A stretch of DNA of 25,619 nt, taken from positions 1 through 25,619 of the forward strand of contig CAUEFX010000068.1 in NCBI GenBank assembly GCA_958477465.1. The letters run 5' to 3'. The notes beneath the pieces were generated by a model. That model had not been told where the DNA came from. It saw only the letters and a program-made list of their open reading frames with translations, and searched no databases. Below are positions 7,624 to 14,805 of the stretch, in pieces; within the stretch, counting starts at the first letter, position 1; each line of letters opens with the position of its first letter. This stretch comes from an uncultured Bacteroides sp. (GTDB taxonomy: Bacteria > Bacteroidota > Bacteroidia > Bacteroidales > Bacteroidaceae). Made by a program: the position numbers and the translations under genes.

Positions 7624-9042
7624 ATGTCCACAGAATTATTTTCTACCCTGCCCTACAAAGTGGCAGACATCAAACTTGCAGATTTCGGACGCAAGGAAAT
7701 CGATCTGGCAGAAAAAGAAATGCCCGGTCTTATGGCTCTTCGCGAAAAGTATGGAGAATCCAAACCCTTGAAAGGCGCCCGTATCATGGGTTCACTACAC
7801 ATGACTATCCAGACAGCCGTACTGATTGAAACCCTCGTTGCATTGGGTGCAGAGGTACGCTGGTGCTCTTGCAATATATATTCGACACAAGATCATGCCG
7901 CAGCAGCCATCGCCGCTTCAGGTGTCGCCGTATATGCCTGGAAAGGCGAGACACTGGCAGACTATTGGTGGTGTACTCTTCAGGCGTTGAACTTCCCCGG
8001 CGGCAAAGGGCCTAACGTCATTGTAGACGATGGTGGTGATGCCACGATGATGATCCATGTGGGATATGAAGCAGAGAACAATGCTGCCGTATTAGACAAA
8101 GAAGTACATGCCGAAGACGAAATCGAACTGAATGCCATTCTGAAAAGAGTACTGGCAGTAGACAAGGACCGCTGGCACCGTGTGGCCGCCGAAGTACGCG
8201 GTGTATCCGAAGAAACGACAACCGGCGTACACCGTCTGTATCAGATGCAGGAAGACGGAAAACTACTTTTCCCGGCATTCAACGTGAACGATTCGGTAAC
8301 CAAATCGAAATTCGACAACCTGTACGGCTGCCGCGAATCATTGGCAGACGGCATCAAACGTGCAACAGACGTGATGATTGCCGGTAAGGTAGTGGTCGTT
8401 TGCGGTTACGGTGATGTCGGAAAAGGCTGTTCTCACTCCATGCGCTCGTACGGAGCCCGCGTGCTGGTTACGGAAGTAGACCCGATCTGCGCCCTACAGG
8501 CTGCCATGGAAGGCTTCGAAGTAGTAACCATGGACGATGCATGCAAAGAGGGAAACATATTTGTAACGACTACCGGTAACATTGACATTATCCGCATCGA
8601 CCACATGGAGCAGATGAAAGACCAGGCTATCGTCTGCAATATCGGACACTTCGACAATGAAATACAAGTAGATGCATTAAAGCACTACCCCGGCATCAAA
8701 TGTGTAAATATCAAGCCACAGGTAGACCGGTATTACTTCCCCGACGGTCACAGCATCATCCTGCTTGCCGACGGCCGTCTGGTAAATTTAGGATGTGCTA
8801 CGGGACACCCGTCATTTGTAATGAGCAACTCTTTCACCAACCAGACGCTGGCGCAAATCGAACTGTTCAACAAGAAATACGATGTCAACGTATACCGTTT
8901 GCCCAAGCATCTTGATGAAGAGGTCGCCCGCCTGCACCTTGAGAAGATAGGCGTGAAACTGACCAAGCTGACTCCCGAACAAGCTGCATATATCGGCGTA
9001 TCGGTAGACGGTCCGTACAAAGCGGAGCACTATCGCTATTAA
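7624..9042 (+). CDS. ahcY: Adenosylhomocysteinase (S-adenosyl-L-homocysteine hydrolase)
   Basis: A 472-residue cytosolic enzyme that splits S-adenosylhomocysteine into adenosine and homocysteine, using bound NAD, and so relieves product inhibition of methyltransferases. The substrate segment has 'SCNIYSTQDHAAAAIA' and 'DGGDATMMIH'. The catalytic 'NVNDSVTKSKFDNLYG' carries K227, D231 and N232, which correspond to the Lys/Asp/Asn set of the family. The NAD-binding loop 'GYGDVGKG' is at 261-268, with 'NIGHFDNEI' further on. The C-terminus 'YKAEHYRY' is the family's conserved tail that reaches into the partner subunit's NAD site. Length is normal for the longer bacterial form. A strong promoter precedes it. 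YfhO follows after 129 bp and may share its transcript. Confidence 0.98.
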   Translation: MSTELFSTLPYKVADIKLADFGRKEIDLAEKEMPGLMALREKYGESKPLKGARIMGSLHMTIQTAVLIETLVALGAEVRWCSCNIYSTQDHAAAAIAASGVAVYAWKGETLADYWWCTLQALNFPGGKGPNVIVDDGGDATMMIHVGYEAENNAAVLDKEVHAEDEIELNAILKRVLAVDKDRWHRVAAEVRGVSEETTTGVHRLYQMQEDGKLLFPAFNVNDSVTKSKFDNLYGCRESLADGIKRATDVMIAGKVVVVCGYGDVGKGCSHSMRSYGARVLVTEVDPICALQAAMEGFEVVTMDDACKEGNIFVTTTGNIDIIRIDHMEQMKDQAIVCNIGHFDNEIQVDALKHYPGIKCVNIKPQVDRYYFPDGHSIILLADGRLVNLGCATGHPSFVMSNSFTNQTLAQIELFNKKYDVNVYRLPKHLDEEVARLHLEKIGVKLTKLTPEQAAYIGVSVDGPYKAEHYRY

Positions 9043-9047
9043 TTTTT

Positions 9048-9168
9048 CAATTTGACGATTTACGATTTTACGATTGATAACAGCCTTTGGATATCAACAT
9101 CTGAATCCGTAAATCGTCAAATCGTAAATGATACAAAATTCAATTGTAAATCGTAAATCGTCAAATTG
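9048..9168. repeat. 21-bp perfect inverted repeat with nested copies
   Basis: Positions 9048-9068 (starting CAATTTGACGATTTACG) are perfectly complementary to 9148-9168. A 14-bp partial copy, CGTAAATCGTCAAA, lies inside at 9108-9121, and further ATCGTAAAT pieces are scattered between. The element fills the ahcY-YfhO gap, and its right arm ends three bases before the YfhO ATG. It could terminate ahcY transcripts or fold over the YfhO ribosome-binding region. Scattered short units of this kind suggest an intergenic repeat family. Confidence 0.8.
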
Positions 9169-9171
9169 TAA

Positions 9172-11679
9172 ATGAAAAAATTTCTTCCCGACCTCCTTGC
9201 CATTCTGGCATTCATCCTGATTTCTTTCGTCTACTTTTTCCCGGCGAATATAGAAAACCGTATTTTGTTCCAGCATGATATTGCCGCCGGCGCCGGCGCC
9301 GGACAAGAAGCCAAAGAGTACTACGAACAGACCGGCGAACGTACCCGTTGGACTAATTCCATTTTCGGCGGTATGCCTACCTATCAGATAGCTCCCTCCT
9401 ACGACACGAGCAAACCGTTGCAGTGGGTGCAGAAAGTGTACCAACTGTTTCTGCCCAATTACGTCAGCCTGACATTCATCCTGATGCTCGGTTTCTACAT
9501 TCTGTTGCGGGCATTCGGCCTGCCGGCGTGGCTTGCCGGATTAGGAGGAGTCATGTGGGCATTCTCCTCCTACTTCTTCATACTGATATCCGCCGGCCAC
9601 ATCTGGAAGTTCATCACTCTGGCTTACATACCGCCTACCTTGGCAGGTATTGTCCTTGCCTACCGGGGGCGTCTGCTGCTGGGCGGCATTGTCACCGCCG
9701 TCTTCATCGCCCTGCAGATTGCATCGAACCACGTACAGATGTCCTACTACTTCCTGTTCGTCATCCTCTTTCTGGTGGGGGCCTATTTCGAAGACGCATG
9801 GCGCAACAAAACGCTGCCGCAATTCTTCAAGGCAAGTGCCGTACTGATAGTGGCAGCTCTTGTCGGTGTGGCAACCAACCTCACCAATCTTTACCACACC
9901 TACACGTACAGCAAAGAGACCATGCGCAGCAAAAGCGAACTGGTTCAAACCGGAGACGCAGCCAAGCAGACCAGTAGCGGATTGGACCGCGATTACATCA
10001 CCAACTGGAGCTACGGCATCGGCGAAACATGGACGCTGCTCGTCCCCAACTTCAAAGGTGGCTCTTCTGCCGCTGCCCTCAGCCAAAGTGATACGGCCAT
10101 GGAAAAGGCGAACCCGATGTACGGCGGATTGTACGGTTCGTTCCCGCAATATTTCGGCGACCAACCTTGGACGGCAGGGCCCGTCTACGTCGGTGCATTC
10201 GTATTATTCCTGTTCGTCTTAGGATGCTTTATCGTGAAAGGGCCTCTGAAATGGGCATTGATCGGGGCAACGCTCTTCTCCATCCTCCTGTCATGGGGCA
10301 AGAACTTTATGCCGCTGACAGATTTCTTCATCGACTATATCCCGATGTACAACAAGTTCCGTGCTGTATCGTCCATCCTCGTCATTGCAGAGTTCACAAT
10401 TCCCCTGTTAGCCATCTTTGCGTTAAAGCGCATTTTAGAAGAGCCCGGCATTTGGAAGGAAAATAAAAAAGCATTCGGCATCAGTTTCGTACTCACAGCC
10501 GGTGTAGCCTTGCTACTATACATTGCGCCGGGCAGCCTCAACTCCGGTTTCGTTCCCGCCCGGGAGGTTCAGATGCTGCAAAATGCCGTCGATCAGCAGA
10601 TGATACCTGCCAACGAGCTTTCCGGCATTCTGACCAGCCTTACCAACATGCGCGGAGCACTTGTCAGTGCCGACGCCCTGCGCAGCTTTATCATCATAGT
10701 CATCGGCTGTGTGCTGCTTTGGCTTTATGCAACGGGCAAGTTACGCCAGTCATTTACCATTGCGGGTATTGTGCTGCTTTGTTTAGGGGATATGTGGACC
10801 GTCAACAAGCGTTATCTCCATGATGACCAGTTTGTCCCCCGTACTATCCGGACGGAAACATTCAACAAGACAAAAGCCGACGAGTTGATCCTGCAAGACA
10901 AGAGTCCGGATTACCGGGTATTAAACTTTGCCACTTCCACATTCGACGAAAACAACACCGCCTACTGGCACAAAAGCGTTGGCGGATACCATGCAGCCAA
11001 GTTGCGCCGTTATCAGGAGATGATAGACCGTCACATCAAACCCGAAATGCAAGCGGTCTTTAAGGAGATAGTAGCGTCCGGAGGGAAAATGGATAGCGTA
11101 GATGCCGGCAAGTTCCAGGTATTAAACATGCTGAATACGAAATACTTTATCTTCCCGGTCAACCAACAGGGAGAAACAGCTCCTATCCTGAACCCGCACG
11201 CATTCGGCAATGCCTGGTTCGTCGACCAGGTGCAATACGTTGACAATGCCAACGAAGAGATCGATGCCGTAGGGAAAGCTGATCTGAAAAATACGGCCAT
11301 CGTCGATGCTAAGTTCAAGGAGACTCTGAAAGGGGCGACCGAAGGTTTGAAGGCCGACTCGGCAAGTACCGTCAAACTCGTCAGCTATACGCCCAACCAC
11401 CTCATTTATGAGACCTCTTCTCCCAAAGACGGGGTGGTAGTATTCTCCGAAATCTATTACCAGCCGGGATGGCAGGCAACCATCGACGGCCAACCGGCAG
11501 ACATCGCGTGTGCCAATTATATTTTGCGTGCAATGAATGTCCCCGCCGGCACACATACAATCGAGATGCGTTTTGACCCACAGAGCCTGCATGTGACAGA
11601 GGGGATTGCTTACGGTGCACTGGTATTATTACTCATTGGAATAATAGCAATTGCCTGGATATACTATAAGAAGAAATAG
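9172..11679 (+). CDS. YfhO family multi-spanning membrane protein
   Basis: An 835-residue integral inner-membrane protein of the YfhO family. A first membrane helix at about 5-25 is followed by an exported loop with 'ILFQHDIAAGAG' and 'NSIFGGMPTYQI', then many hydrophobic helices (for example 'FILMLGFYILL', 'FLFVILFLVGAYF', 'ALIGATLFSILLSWG'). A large soluble C-terminal portion at about 580-800 comes next, and a last helix 'ALVLLLIGIIAIAWIYY' ends in KKK. The fold resembles GT-C glycosyltransferases, and some Gram-positive YfhO proteins act in glycosylation of lipoteichoic acid; whether this one transfers sugar is not known. The ATG at 9172 directly follows an inverted repeat and has no separate visible promoter. 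Confidence 0.88.
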   Translation: MKKFLPDLLAILAFILISFVYFFPANIENRILFQHDIAAGAGAGQEAKEYYEQTGERTRWTNSIFGGMPTYQIAPSYDTSKPLQWVQKVYQLFLPNYVSLTFILMLGFYILLRAFGLPAWLAGLGGVMWAFSSYFFILISAGHIWKFITLAYIPPTLAGIVLAYRGRLLLGGIVTAVFIALQIASNHVQMSYYFLFVILFLVGAYFEDAWRNKTLPQFFKASAVLIVAALVGVATNLTNLYHTYTYSKETMRSKSELVQTGDAAKQTSSGLDRDYITNWSYGIGETWTLLVPNFKGGSSAAALSQSDTAMEKANPMYGGLYGSFPQYFGDQPWTAGPVYVGAFVLFLFVLGCFIVKGPLKWALIGATLFSILLSWGKNFMPLTDFFIDYIPMYNKFRAVSSILVIAEFTIPLLAIFALKRILEEPGIWKENKKAFGISFVLTAGVALLLYIAPGSLNSGFVPAREVQMLQNAVDQQMIPANELSGILTSLTNMRGALVSADALRSFIIIVIGCVLLWLYATGKLRQSFTIAGIVLLCLGDMWTVNKRYLHDDQFVPRTIRTETFNKTKADELILQDKSPDYRVLNFATSTFDENNTAYWHKSVGGYHAAKLRRYQEMIDRHIKPEMQAVFKEIVASGGKMDSVDAGKFQVLNMLNTKYFIFPVNQQGETAPILNPHAFGNAWFVDQVQYVDNANEEIDAVGKADLKNTAIVDAKFKETLKGATEGLKADSASTVKLVSYTPNHLIYETSSPKDGVVVFSEIYYQPGWQATIDGQPADIACANYILRAMNVPAGTHTIEMRFDPQSLHVTEGIAYGALVLLLIGIIAIAWIYYKKK

Positions 11680-11691
11680 GAATACCAAACC

Positions 11692-11769
11692 AACCACCCC
11701 TGCTTCCGAACTGAACTCCAAAAGTTATACATAAAACTTTGAGAGAGTAGCTCCGAAGCAGGGGTGGTT
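11692..11769. terminator. Bidirectional terminator with a 15-bp stem
   Basis: AACCACCCCTGCTTC at 11692-11706 is perfectly complementary to 11755-11769 and is followed by a T-rich tail (TCTTTGTTTC). The 48-nt loop holds a second small stem (AAAGTT / AACTTT around 11720-11740). It lies between the converging YfhO and DUF4890-like genes and probably serves both. Confidence 0.75.
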
Positions 11770-11806
11770 TCTTTGTTTCAGGTGCCTTGACCTTCTACAT
11801 GCTTTA

Positions 11807-12334
11807 TCAATTCTCTTTTTTCTCCATAGCCGGATGTCCGGGATGCCTCTCCTTATGCTTGGCGCTTATCTCCTGCCACTTCTCATATTGCTCTGTCGTC
11901 AATATCTTCTTAATCTTTTTCTGTTTGGCAGCCATTGCCTCTTGAATTTCTTCATCCTTATCTCCTCCTCGGGGATGTTCGCCTCTATCCGGCCCTGCGC
12001 CACCCATCATCGGCGGTTCCCCACCCATCATCGGCGGACGTCTTCCATCCATACCGCCGGGTCTTCCACCCATAGGCGGTCCCTGCCGTTCGGAGTTCTG
12101 CATCGCACTAAACCGCTTCTTCTGTTCTTTCAGATTAAGCTCATAGATTTTCTTATACTGCTTCTCCGTCAGTTGCAGCTGTTTGCTCATCTCATCCGTT
12201 TCGCGTTTCGCCATCTTTTCGGGCGAAGGCACCTCACGCGGTAATGAAGAACTATTCTTTTCTTGCGCCGATAATAAAAGAGGCATACCTGCTAATAAAG
12301 CGATAAGCCCGACGATTTTAAAGTTTGTTTTCAT
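11807..12334 (-). CDS. Secreted Spy/DUF4890-like protein with a Gly-Met-Pro linker
   Basis: A 175-residue exported protein. Residues 1-22 are a signal peptide ending 'LLLSAQ'. Two Spy-like helical signatures are present, 'LQLTEKQYKKIYELN' and 'ILTTEQYEKWQEIS', one on each side of a low-complexity linker rich in Gly, Met, Pro and Arg with the repeated 'PPMMGG'. Spy/CpxP-like proteins with paired LTxxQ motifs act as periplasmic chaperones or stress sensors; in Bacteroides this shape is usually filed as DUF4890 without known function. The linker is encoded by a 17-bp direct repeat with a 21-bp period (12000-12016 and 12021-12037). It is alone on the minus strand with its own promoter box. Confidence 0.8.
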   Translation of the reverse strand: MKTNFKIVGLIALLAGMPLLLSAQEKNSSSLPREVPSPEKMAKRETDEMSKQLQLTEKQYKKIYELNLKEQKKRFSAMQNSERQGPPMGGRPGGMDGRRPPMMGGEPPMMGGAGPDRGEHPRGGDKDEEIQEAMAAKQKKIKKILTTEQYEKWQEISAKHKERHPGHPAMEKKEN

Positions 12335-12359
12335 AATCCTATTCTATTTTGTTGATGCT

Positions 12360-12367
12360 CAAAGATA
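12360..12367 (-). promoter_or_regulatory. -7 promoter box of the DUF4890-like gene
   Basis: Read on the minus strand this is TATCTTTG, an exact TAnnTTTG match, about 26 bp upstream of the start codon. The nearest upstream TTTG (rc of 12392-12395) is 24 bp away, slightly longer than usual. Confidence 0.55.
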
Positions 12368-12404
12368 GGATGTAGGATGCACCTTTAAAAGCAAAATCGA
12401 CAAG

Positions 12405-12442
12405 CGGCACCATTTTGCCGACCGACAGTTTGGCGCACTGTC
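12405..12442. other. Two adjacent small hairpins in the divergent gap
   Basis: CGGCA and TGCCG (12405-12409 and 12416-12420) form a five-base stem with a six-base loop. Immediately after, GACAGT and ACTGTC (12424-12429 and 12437-12442) form a six-base stem with a seven-base loop. They lie upstream of the minus-strand promoter and could be operator palindromes. No T tract follows. Confidence 0.35.
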
Positions 12443-12469
12443 CCGCCTGCACAACCGGCATGAACATTC

Positions 12470-12547
12470 CGAGAACGGTGCTTACGCAGGATATGCACAG
12501 TCCTTAGCCCTTGCGAGGACGGTCTTTACGGAGGATATGCACCGTGC
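12470..12547. repeat. Imperfect 34-bp direct repeat, offset 44 bp
   Basis: 12470-12503 and 12514-12547 match at 28 of 34 positions. The shared core is AGGATATGCAC, preceded by CGAG-ACGGT. The offset of 44 bp is twice 22 bp. The right copy ends in the palindrome ATGCAC-C-GTGCAT (12536-12548). No gene overlaps it. It may be an intergenic repeat family or paired regulator sites for the divergent promoters. Confidence 0.6.
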
Positions 12548-12650
12548 ATAAAAATCATCATCCAGCATCTCGGTTTTCACATACCCTCATTACATACTCC
12601 GGAGGGGGTACACAGGTGAAGCAAACCGATGAAAAGAATGTTGTGAAAGG

Positions 12651-12697
12651 TTAACGATACATTAACGTTACATTAACGGATAAATTTGTTATATTTG
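12651..12697 (+). promoter_or_regulatory. Three 11-bp TTAACG repeats next to a -7 box
   Basis: TTAACGATACA, TTAACGTTACA and TTAACGGATAA follow each other at 12651-12661, 12662-12672 and 12673-12683. They are directly upstream of TATATTTG at 12690-12697, an exact TAnnTTTG box. The repeats cover the place where the -33 element should be, and no TTTG is present at that spacing. An 11-bp period puts all copies on one face of the helix. This reads as an activator- or repressor-controlled promoter for the sigma factor operon. Confidence 0.55.
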
Positions 12698-12969
12698 CCC
12701 ACAAATTAGAAGAAAAAAGCATAAGCAAACCGCTATTTCGTTATATTACTGTCATTGTCATCTTTGCGGTAATGGTACTAAAGGGAATGTGGTTTCCCAT
12801 CCCCCCTATTAATTATCATTAGTCGAAAGACGATACCAATCCGAGATACATCATCCGAGAAAAATTTCAGAAGATGACCGGCAGATACGAAAAAAGATGC
12901 CACAAGCAAAAATGAAGGGCCAGATTTTAAACCCGTTAGAACTATAAATAAAAAACAGACCGTATTCTC
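12698..12969 (+). other. Long untranslated leader of the sigma factor operon
   Basis: If transcription starts just after the box at 12697, about 265 nt precede the sigma factor ATG at 12970. The stretch holds a small hairpin GGGAA/TTCCC (12783-12787 and 12794-12798), a GTC-GAAA-GAC tetraloop near 12822-12831, and two very short overlapping ATG frames (12874 and 12897). I recognise no riboswitch. A near-match CATCTTTG around 12768-12775 could be a second start region. Confidence 0.35.
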
Positions 12970-13557
12970 ATGCATAATGCACAACTGATAAAGAAGCTCA
13001 AAGAAGGAGACCATCAGGCATATAAGTACATATTCGATCATTATTATGCTTTGATGGGTGCTATTGCATTTGAATACGTCGAGGATTACTACATCAGCCA
13101 GAACATAGTAGAAGATGTAATGATGTCTATGTGGGAGAAAAGAGAACAACTGGCCATCTCGACCTCTGTAAAATCCTACCTGCTCACTTCCGTCCGCAAT
13201 AAGTGCATCGACTACTTGCGAGGCCAGTCCAGAGAAGCGGAAGTATTCAGCCTTGAAAGCGAAGTCGGCTCATCGAGCTGCTACATCCCCGACCAGGAGA
13301 TGTTCGAACAGATTGTCTTATCGGAACTGGAAGAGAAGATAGAGAAAATCATCCAATCGATGCCCGAGGAGTGCAAGAAAGTATTCCTGTTGAGCCGATA
13401 CGGAGACAAGAGCTATACCGAAATAGCCGATGAGCTGAATATCTCCGTCAATACGGTGAAATACCACATCAAAAAAGCGCTCAGCCTGTTCAGAGAAGAG
13501 CTGAAAGATTATCTTCTCACCATCACTGCCCTGTATCTCTATCTTTTTAATCAGTAA
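12970..13557 (+). CDS. ECF RNA polymerase sigma-70 factor (Bacteroidota expansion type)
   Basis: A 195-residue extracytoplasmic-function sigma factor that directs RNA polymerase to specific promoters when released from its anti-sigma. Region 2 is at about 10-90, with 'DHQAYKYIFDHYY' and 'VRNKCIDYLRGQ'. Region 4 is at about 128-182, with 'MPEECKKVFLLSRYGDKSYTEIADEL' read in two parts and the recognition helix around 'NISVNTVKYHIKKAL'. Regions 1 and 3 are absent, as usual for ECF factors. The FecR-type anti-sigma and a SusC with an STN domain follow, the standard order for a trans-envelope signalling unit in Bacteroides. Its targets most likely include this operon, but that is inferred from position. 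Confidence 0.93.
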   Translation: MHNAQLIKKLKEGDHQAYKYIFDHYYALMGAIAFEYVEDYYISQNIVEDVMMSMWEKREQLAISTSVKSYLLTSVRNKCIDYLRGQSREAEVFSLESEVGSSSCYIPDQEMFEQIVLSELEEKIEKIIQSMPEECKKVFLLSRYGDKSYTEIADELNISVNTVKYHIKKALSLFREELKDYLLTITALYLYLFNQ

Positions 13558-13564
13558 AATTCGC

Positions 13565-13606
13565 ATCACACAAACTTTGTGATATGTTTTTTCGAGAAAA
13601 AAGAGA
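13565..13606 (+). terminator. Terminator-like hairpin between sigma and anti-sigma genes
   Basis: ATCACA (13565-13570) pairs with TGTGAT (13578-13583), and a run of six T follows at about 13587-13592. A second T6/A6 pairing around CGAG comes next. No promoter box is seen before the FecR gene at 13682. The element may therefore act as a partial terminator that lets only some transcripts continue. Confidence 0.45.
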
Positions 13607-13681
13607 TTTTTTATCAAAAAAGTCACTTTATCACTACCCGATTGTATTCCCCGTTCGTCCTACTTATAAAAAGCGACAAGT

Positions 13682-14779
13682 ATGGACAACGATATCGACA
13701 TTTTTAATCTTATAAACAAGCAATTCTCCAAGCAGATATCCAAGGAGGAAGAAGCTGTACTGAAAGCATGGTATGAAAGCAGCGCAGAAAACAAGCAGAT
13801 GTATAAAGAGTATTATCTGTTGATAAAAGGACTGCGTGTCTCTCAAAACAAGAAATTCTTCACATCGCAAATCGGAGCCGCCTATGCCGGTTTTGTCAGA
13901 AAGACCGGTATGAAAGCCCAGGAGAACAGACGATATTTCGTGCCGCGTTCCTGGATGCAGTATGCAGCCGTTTTTGCCATCGCCTTCGGATTGGGTGCCG
14001 GTTCTTACTATATGATCCGTTCCAATTCATCAGACTCCCATCTGGCACAAACCATAGAAATCCCTTACGGCTCCAAATCTAAAATCACTTTGCCCGACGG
14101 CACCTCCGTATGGCTGAACTCCGGTAGCCGGTTGTCTTATCAGGAGAGCTTCGCACACTCCGACCGGAATGTATCTCTGGATGGCGAAGCCTACTTTGAA
14201 GTCGCCAAAAACAAGAAACTCCCGTTCAATGTGCTTTCCGGAAAGGTAAAAATCAAAGTGCTCGGAACCAAATTCAACTTCAAATCTTATAAAGAAGATG
14301 AAAGCGCACGGGTTACGCTGGTGGAAGGAAGCCTGAATGTGGGAGACATAGAGAACAGTGCAAAAAACGTACTGCTTACTCCCAACCAGCAGGCAGTCAT
14401 CAACAAGAAAGAGAACCAGGTTGCCGTGAAAAACGTGGACGCACAAAACTATACCATGTGGACACAGCCGAAACAGGAAATATTGGATGTCGTCCCGAGC
14501 AATGTCACCGGACAGCCCACACCATCCATACGGGTTCCGAGTGTAACGATACGAAACACACTCTTCTTCAACGAAGAACCGTTAAGCCAGATTGTGCGTG
14601 ATCTGGAACGGGCATTCAATGTGAAAATCGAAATAGAAGACAGCCAGCTAAGCGCCGAACGCTTCTATGGCGACTTCCGAAACGACGAAACGATTACAGA
14701 GATACTGGACATCATGGCCGCCAACAACAATCTGTATTACACGATCGACGGAGATGAAATAATCATAGCAAGAAAATAA
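13682..14779 (+). CDS. FecR-family anti-sigma factor with DUF4974
   Basis: A 365-residue inner-membrane anti-sigma factor. Residues 1-88 are cytosolic and should hold the sigma factor. A single membrane helix follows W91 ('YAAVFAIAFGLGAGSYYM'). The periplasmic FecR domain runs from about 120 to 245, with 'LPDGTSVWLNSGSRLSY', 'SLDGEAYFEV' and 'VLGTKFNFKSY'. The C-terminal DUF4974 domain is at about 295-365 ('EPLSQIVRDLERAFNVKI'). Between W260 and F295 there is a 34-residue Pro/Val/Thr-rich stretch, whereas related proteins usually have about ten residues there. The SusC gene starts 26 bp downstream, and its STN domain would contact this periplasmic part. Confidence 0.92.
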   Translation: MDNDIDIFNLINKQFSKQISKEEEAVLKAWYESSAENKQMYKEYYLLIKGLRVSQNKKFFTSQIGAAYAGFVRKTGMKAQENRRYFVPRSWMQYAAVFAIAFGLGAGSYYMIRSNSSDSHLAQTIEIPYGSKSKITLPDGTSVWLNSGSRLSYQESFAHSDRNVSLDGEAYFEVAKNKKLPFNVLSGKVKIKVLGTKFNFKSYKEDESARVTLVEGSLNVGDIENSAKNVLLTPNQQAVINKKENQVAVKNVDAQNYTMWTQPKQEILDVVPSNVTGQPTPSIRVPSVTIRNTLFFNEEPLSQIVRDLERAFNVKIEIEDSQLSAERFYGDFRNDETITEILDIMAANNNLYYTIDGDEIIIARK

Positions 14780-14805
14780 CCAATCATAATTTAATAATAG
14801 CACAG

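Noticed and set aside
9541..10164. 207-codon minus-strand frame inside the YfhO gene
   Set aside because: Long only because of the GC-rich codon use of the gene opposite; no start signal or family features.
12350..12505. Open minus-strand frame in the gap upstream of the DUF4890-like gene (reads 'MPVVQAGQCAKLSVGK')
   Set aside because: It runs through the -7 box and hairpins of the minus-strand promoter and has no ribosome-binding site; more likely a chance opening.
12874..12947. Two overlapping tiny frames (13 and 16 codons) as leader peptides
   Set aside because: Such frames are expected by chance in 270 nt and show no codon bias typical of attenuator peptides.
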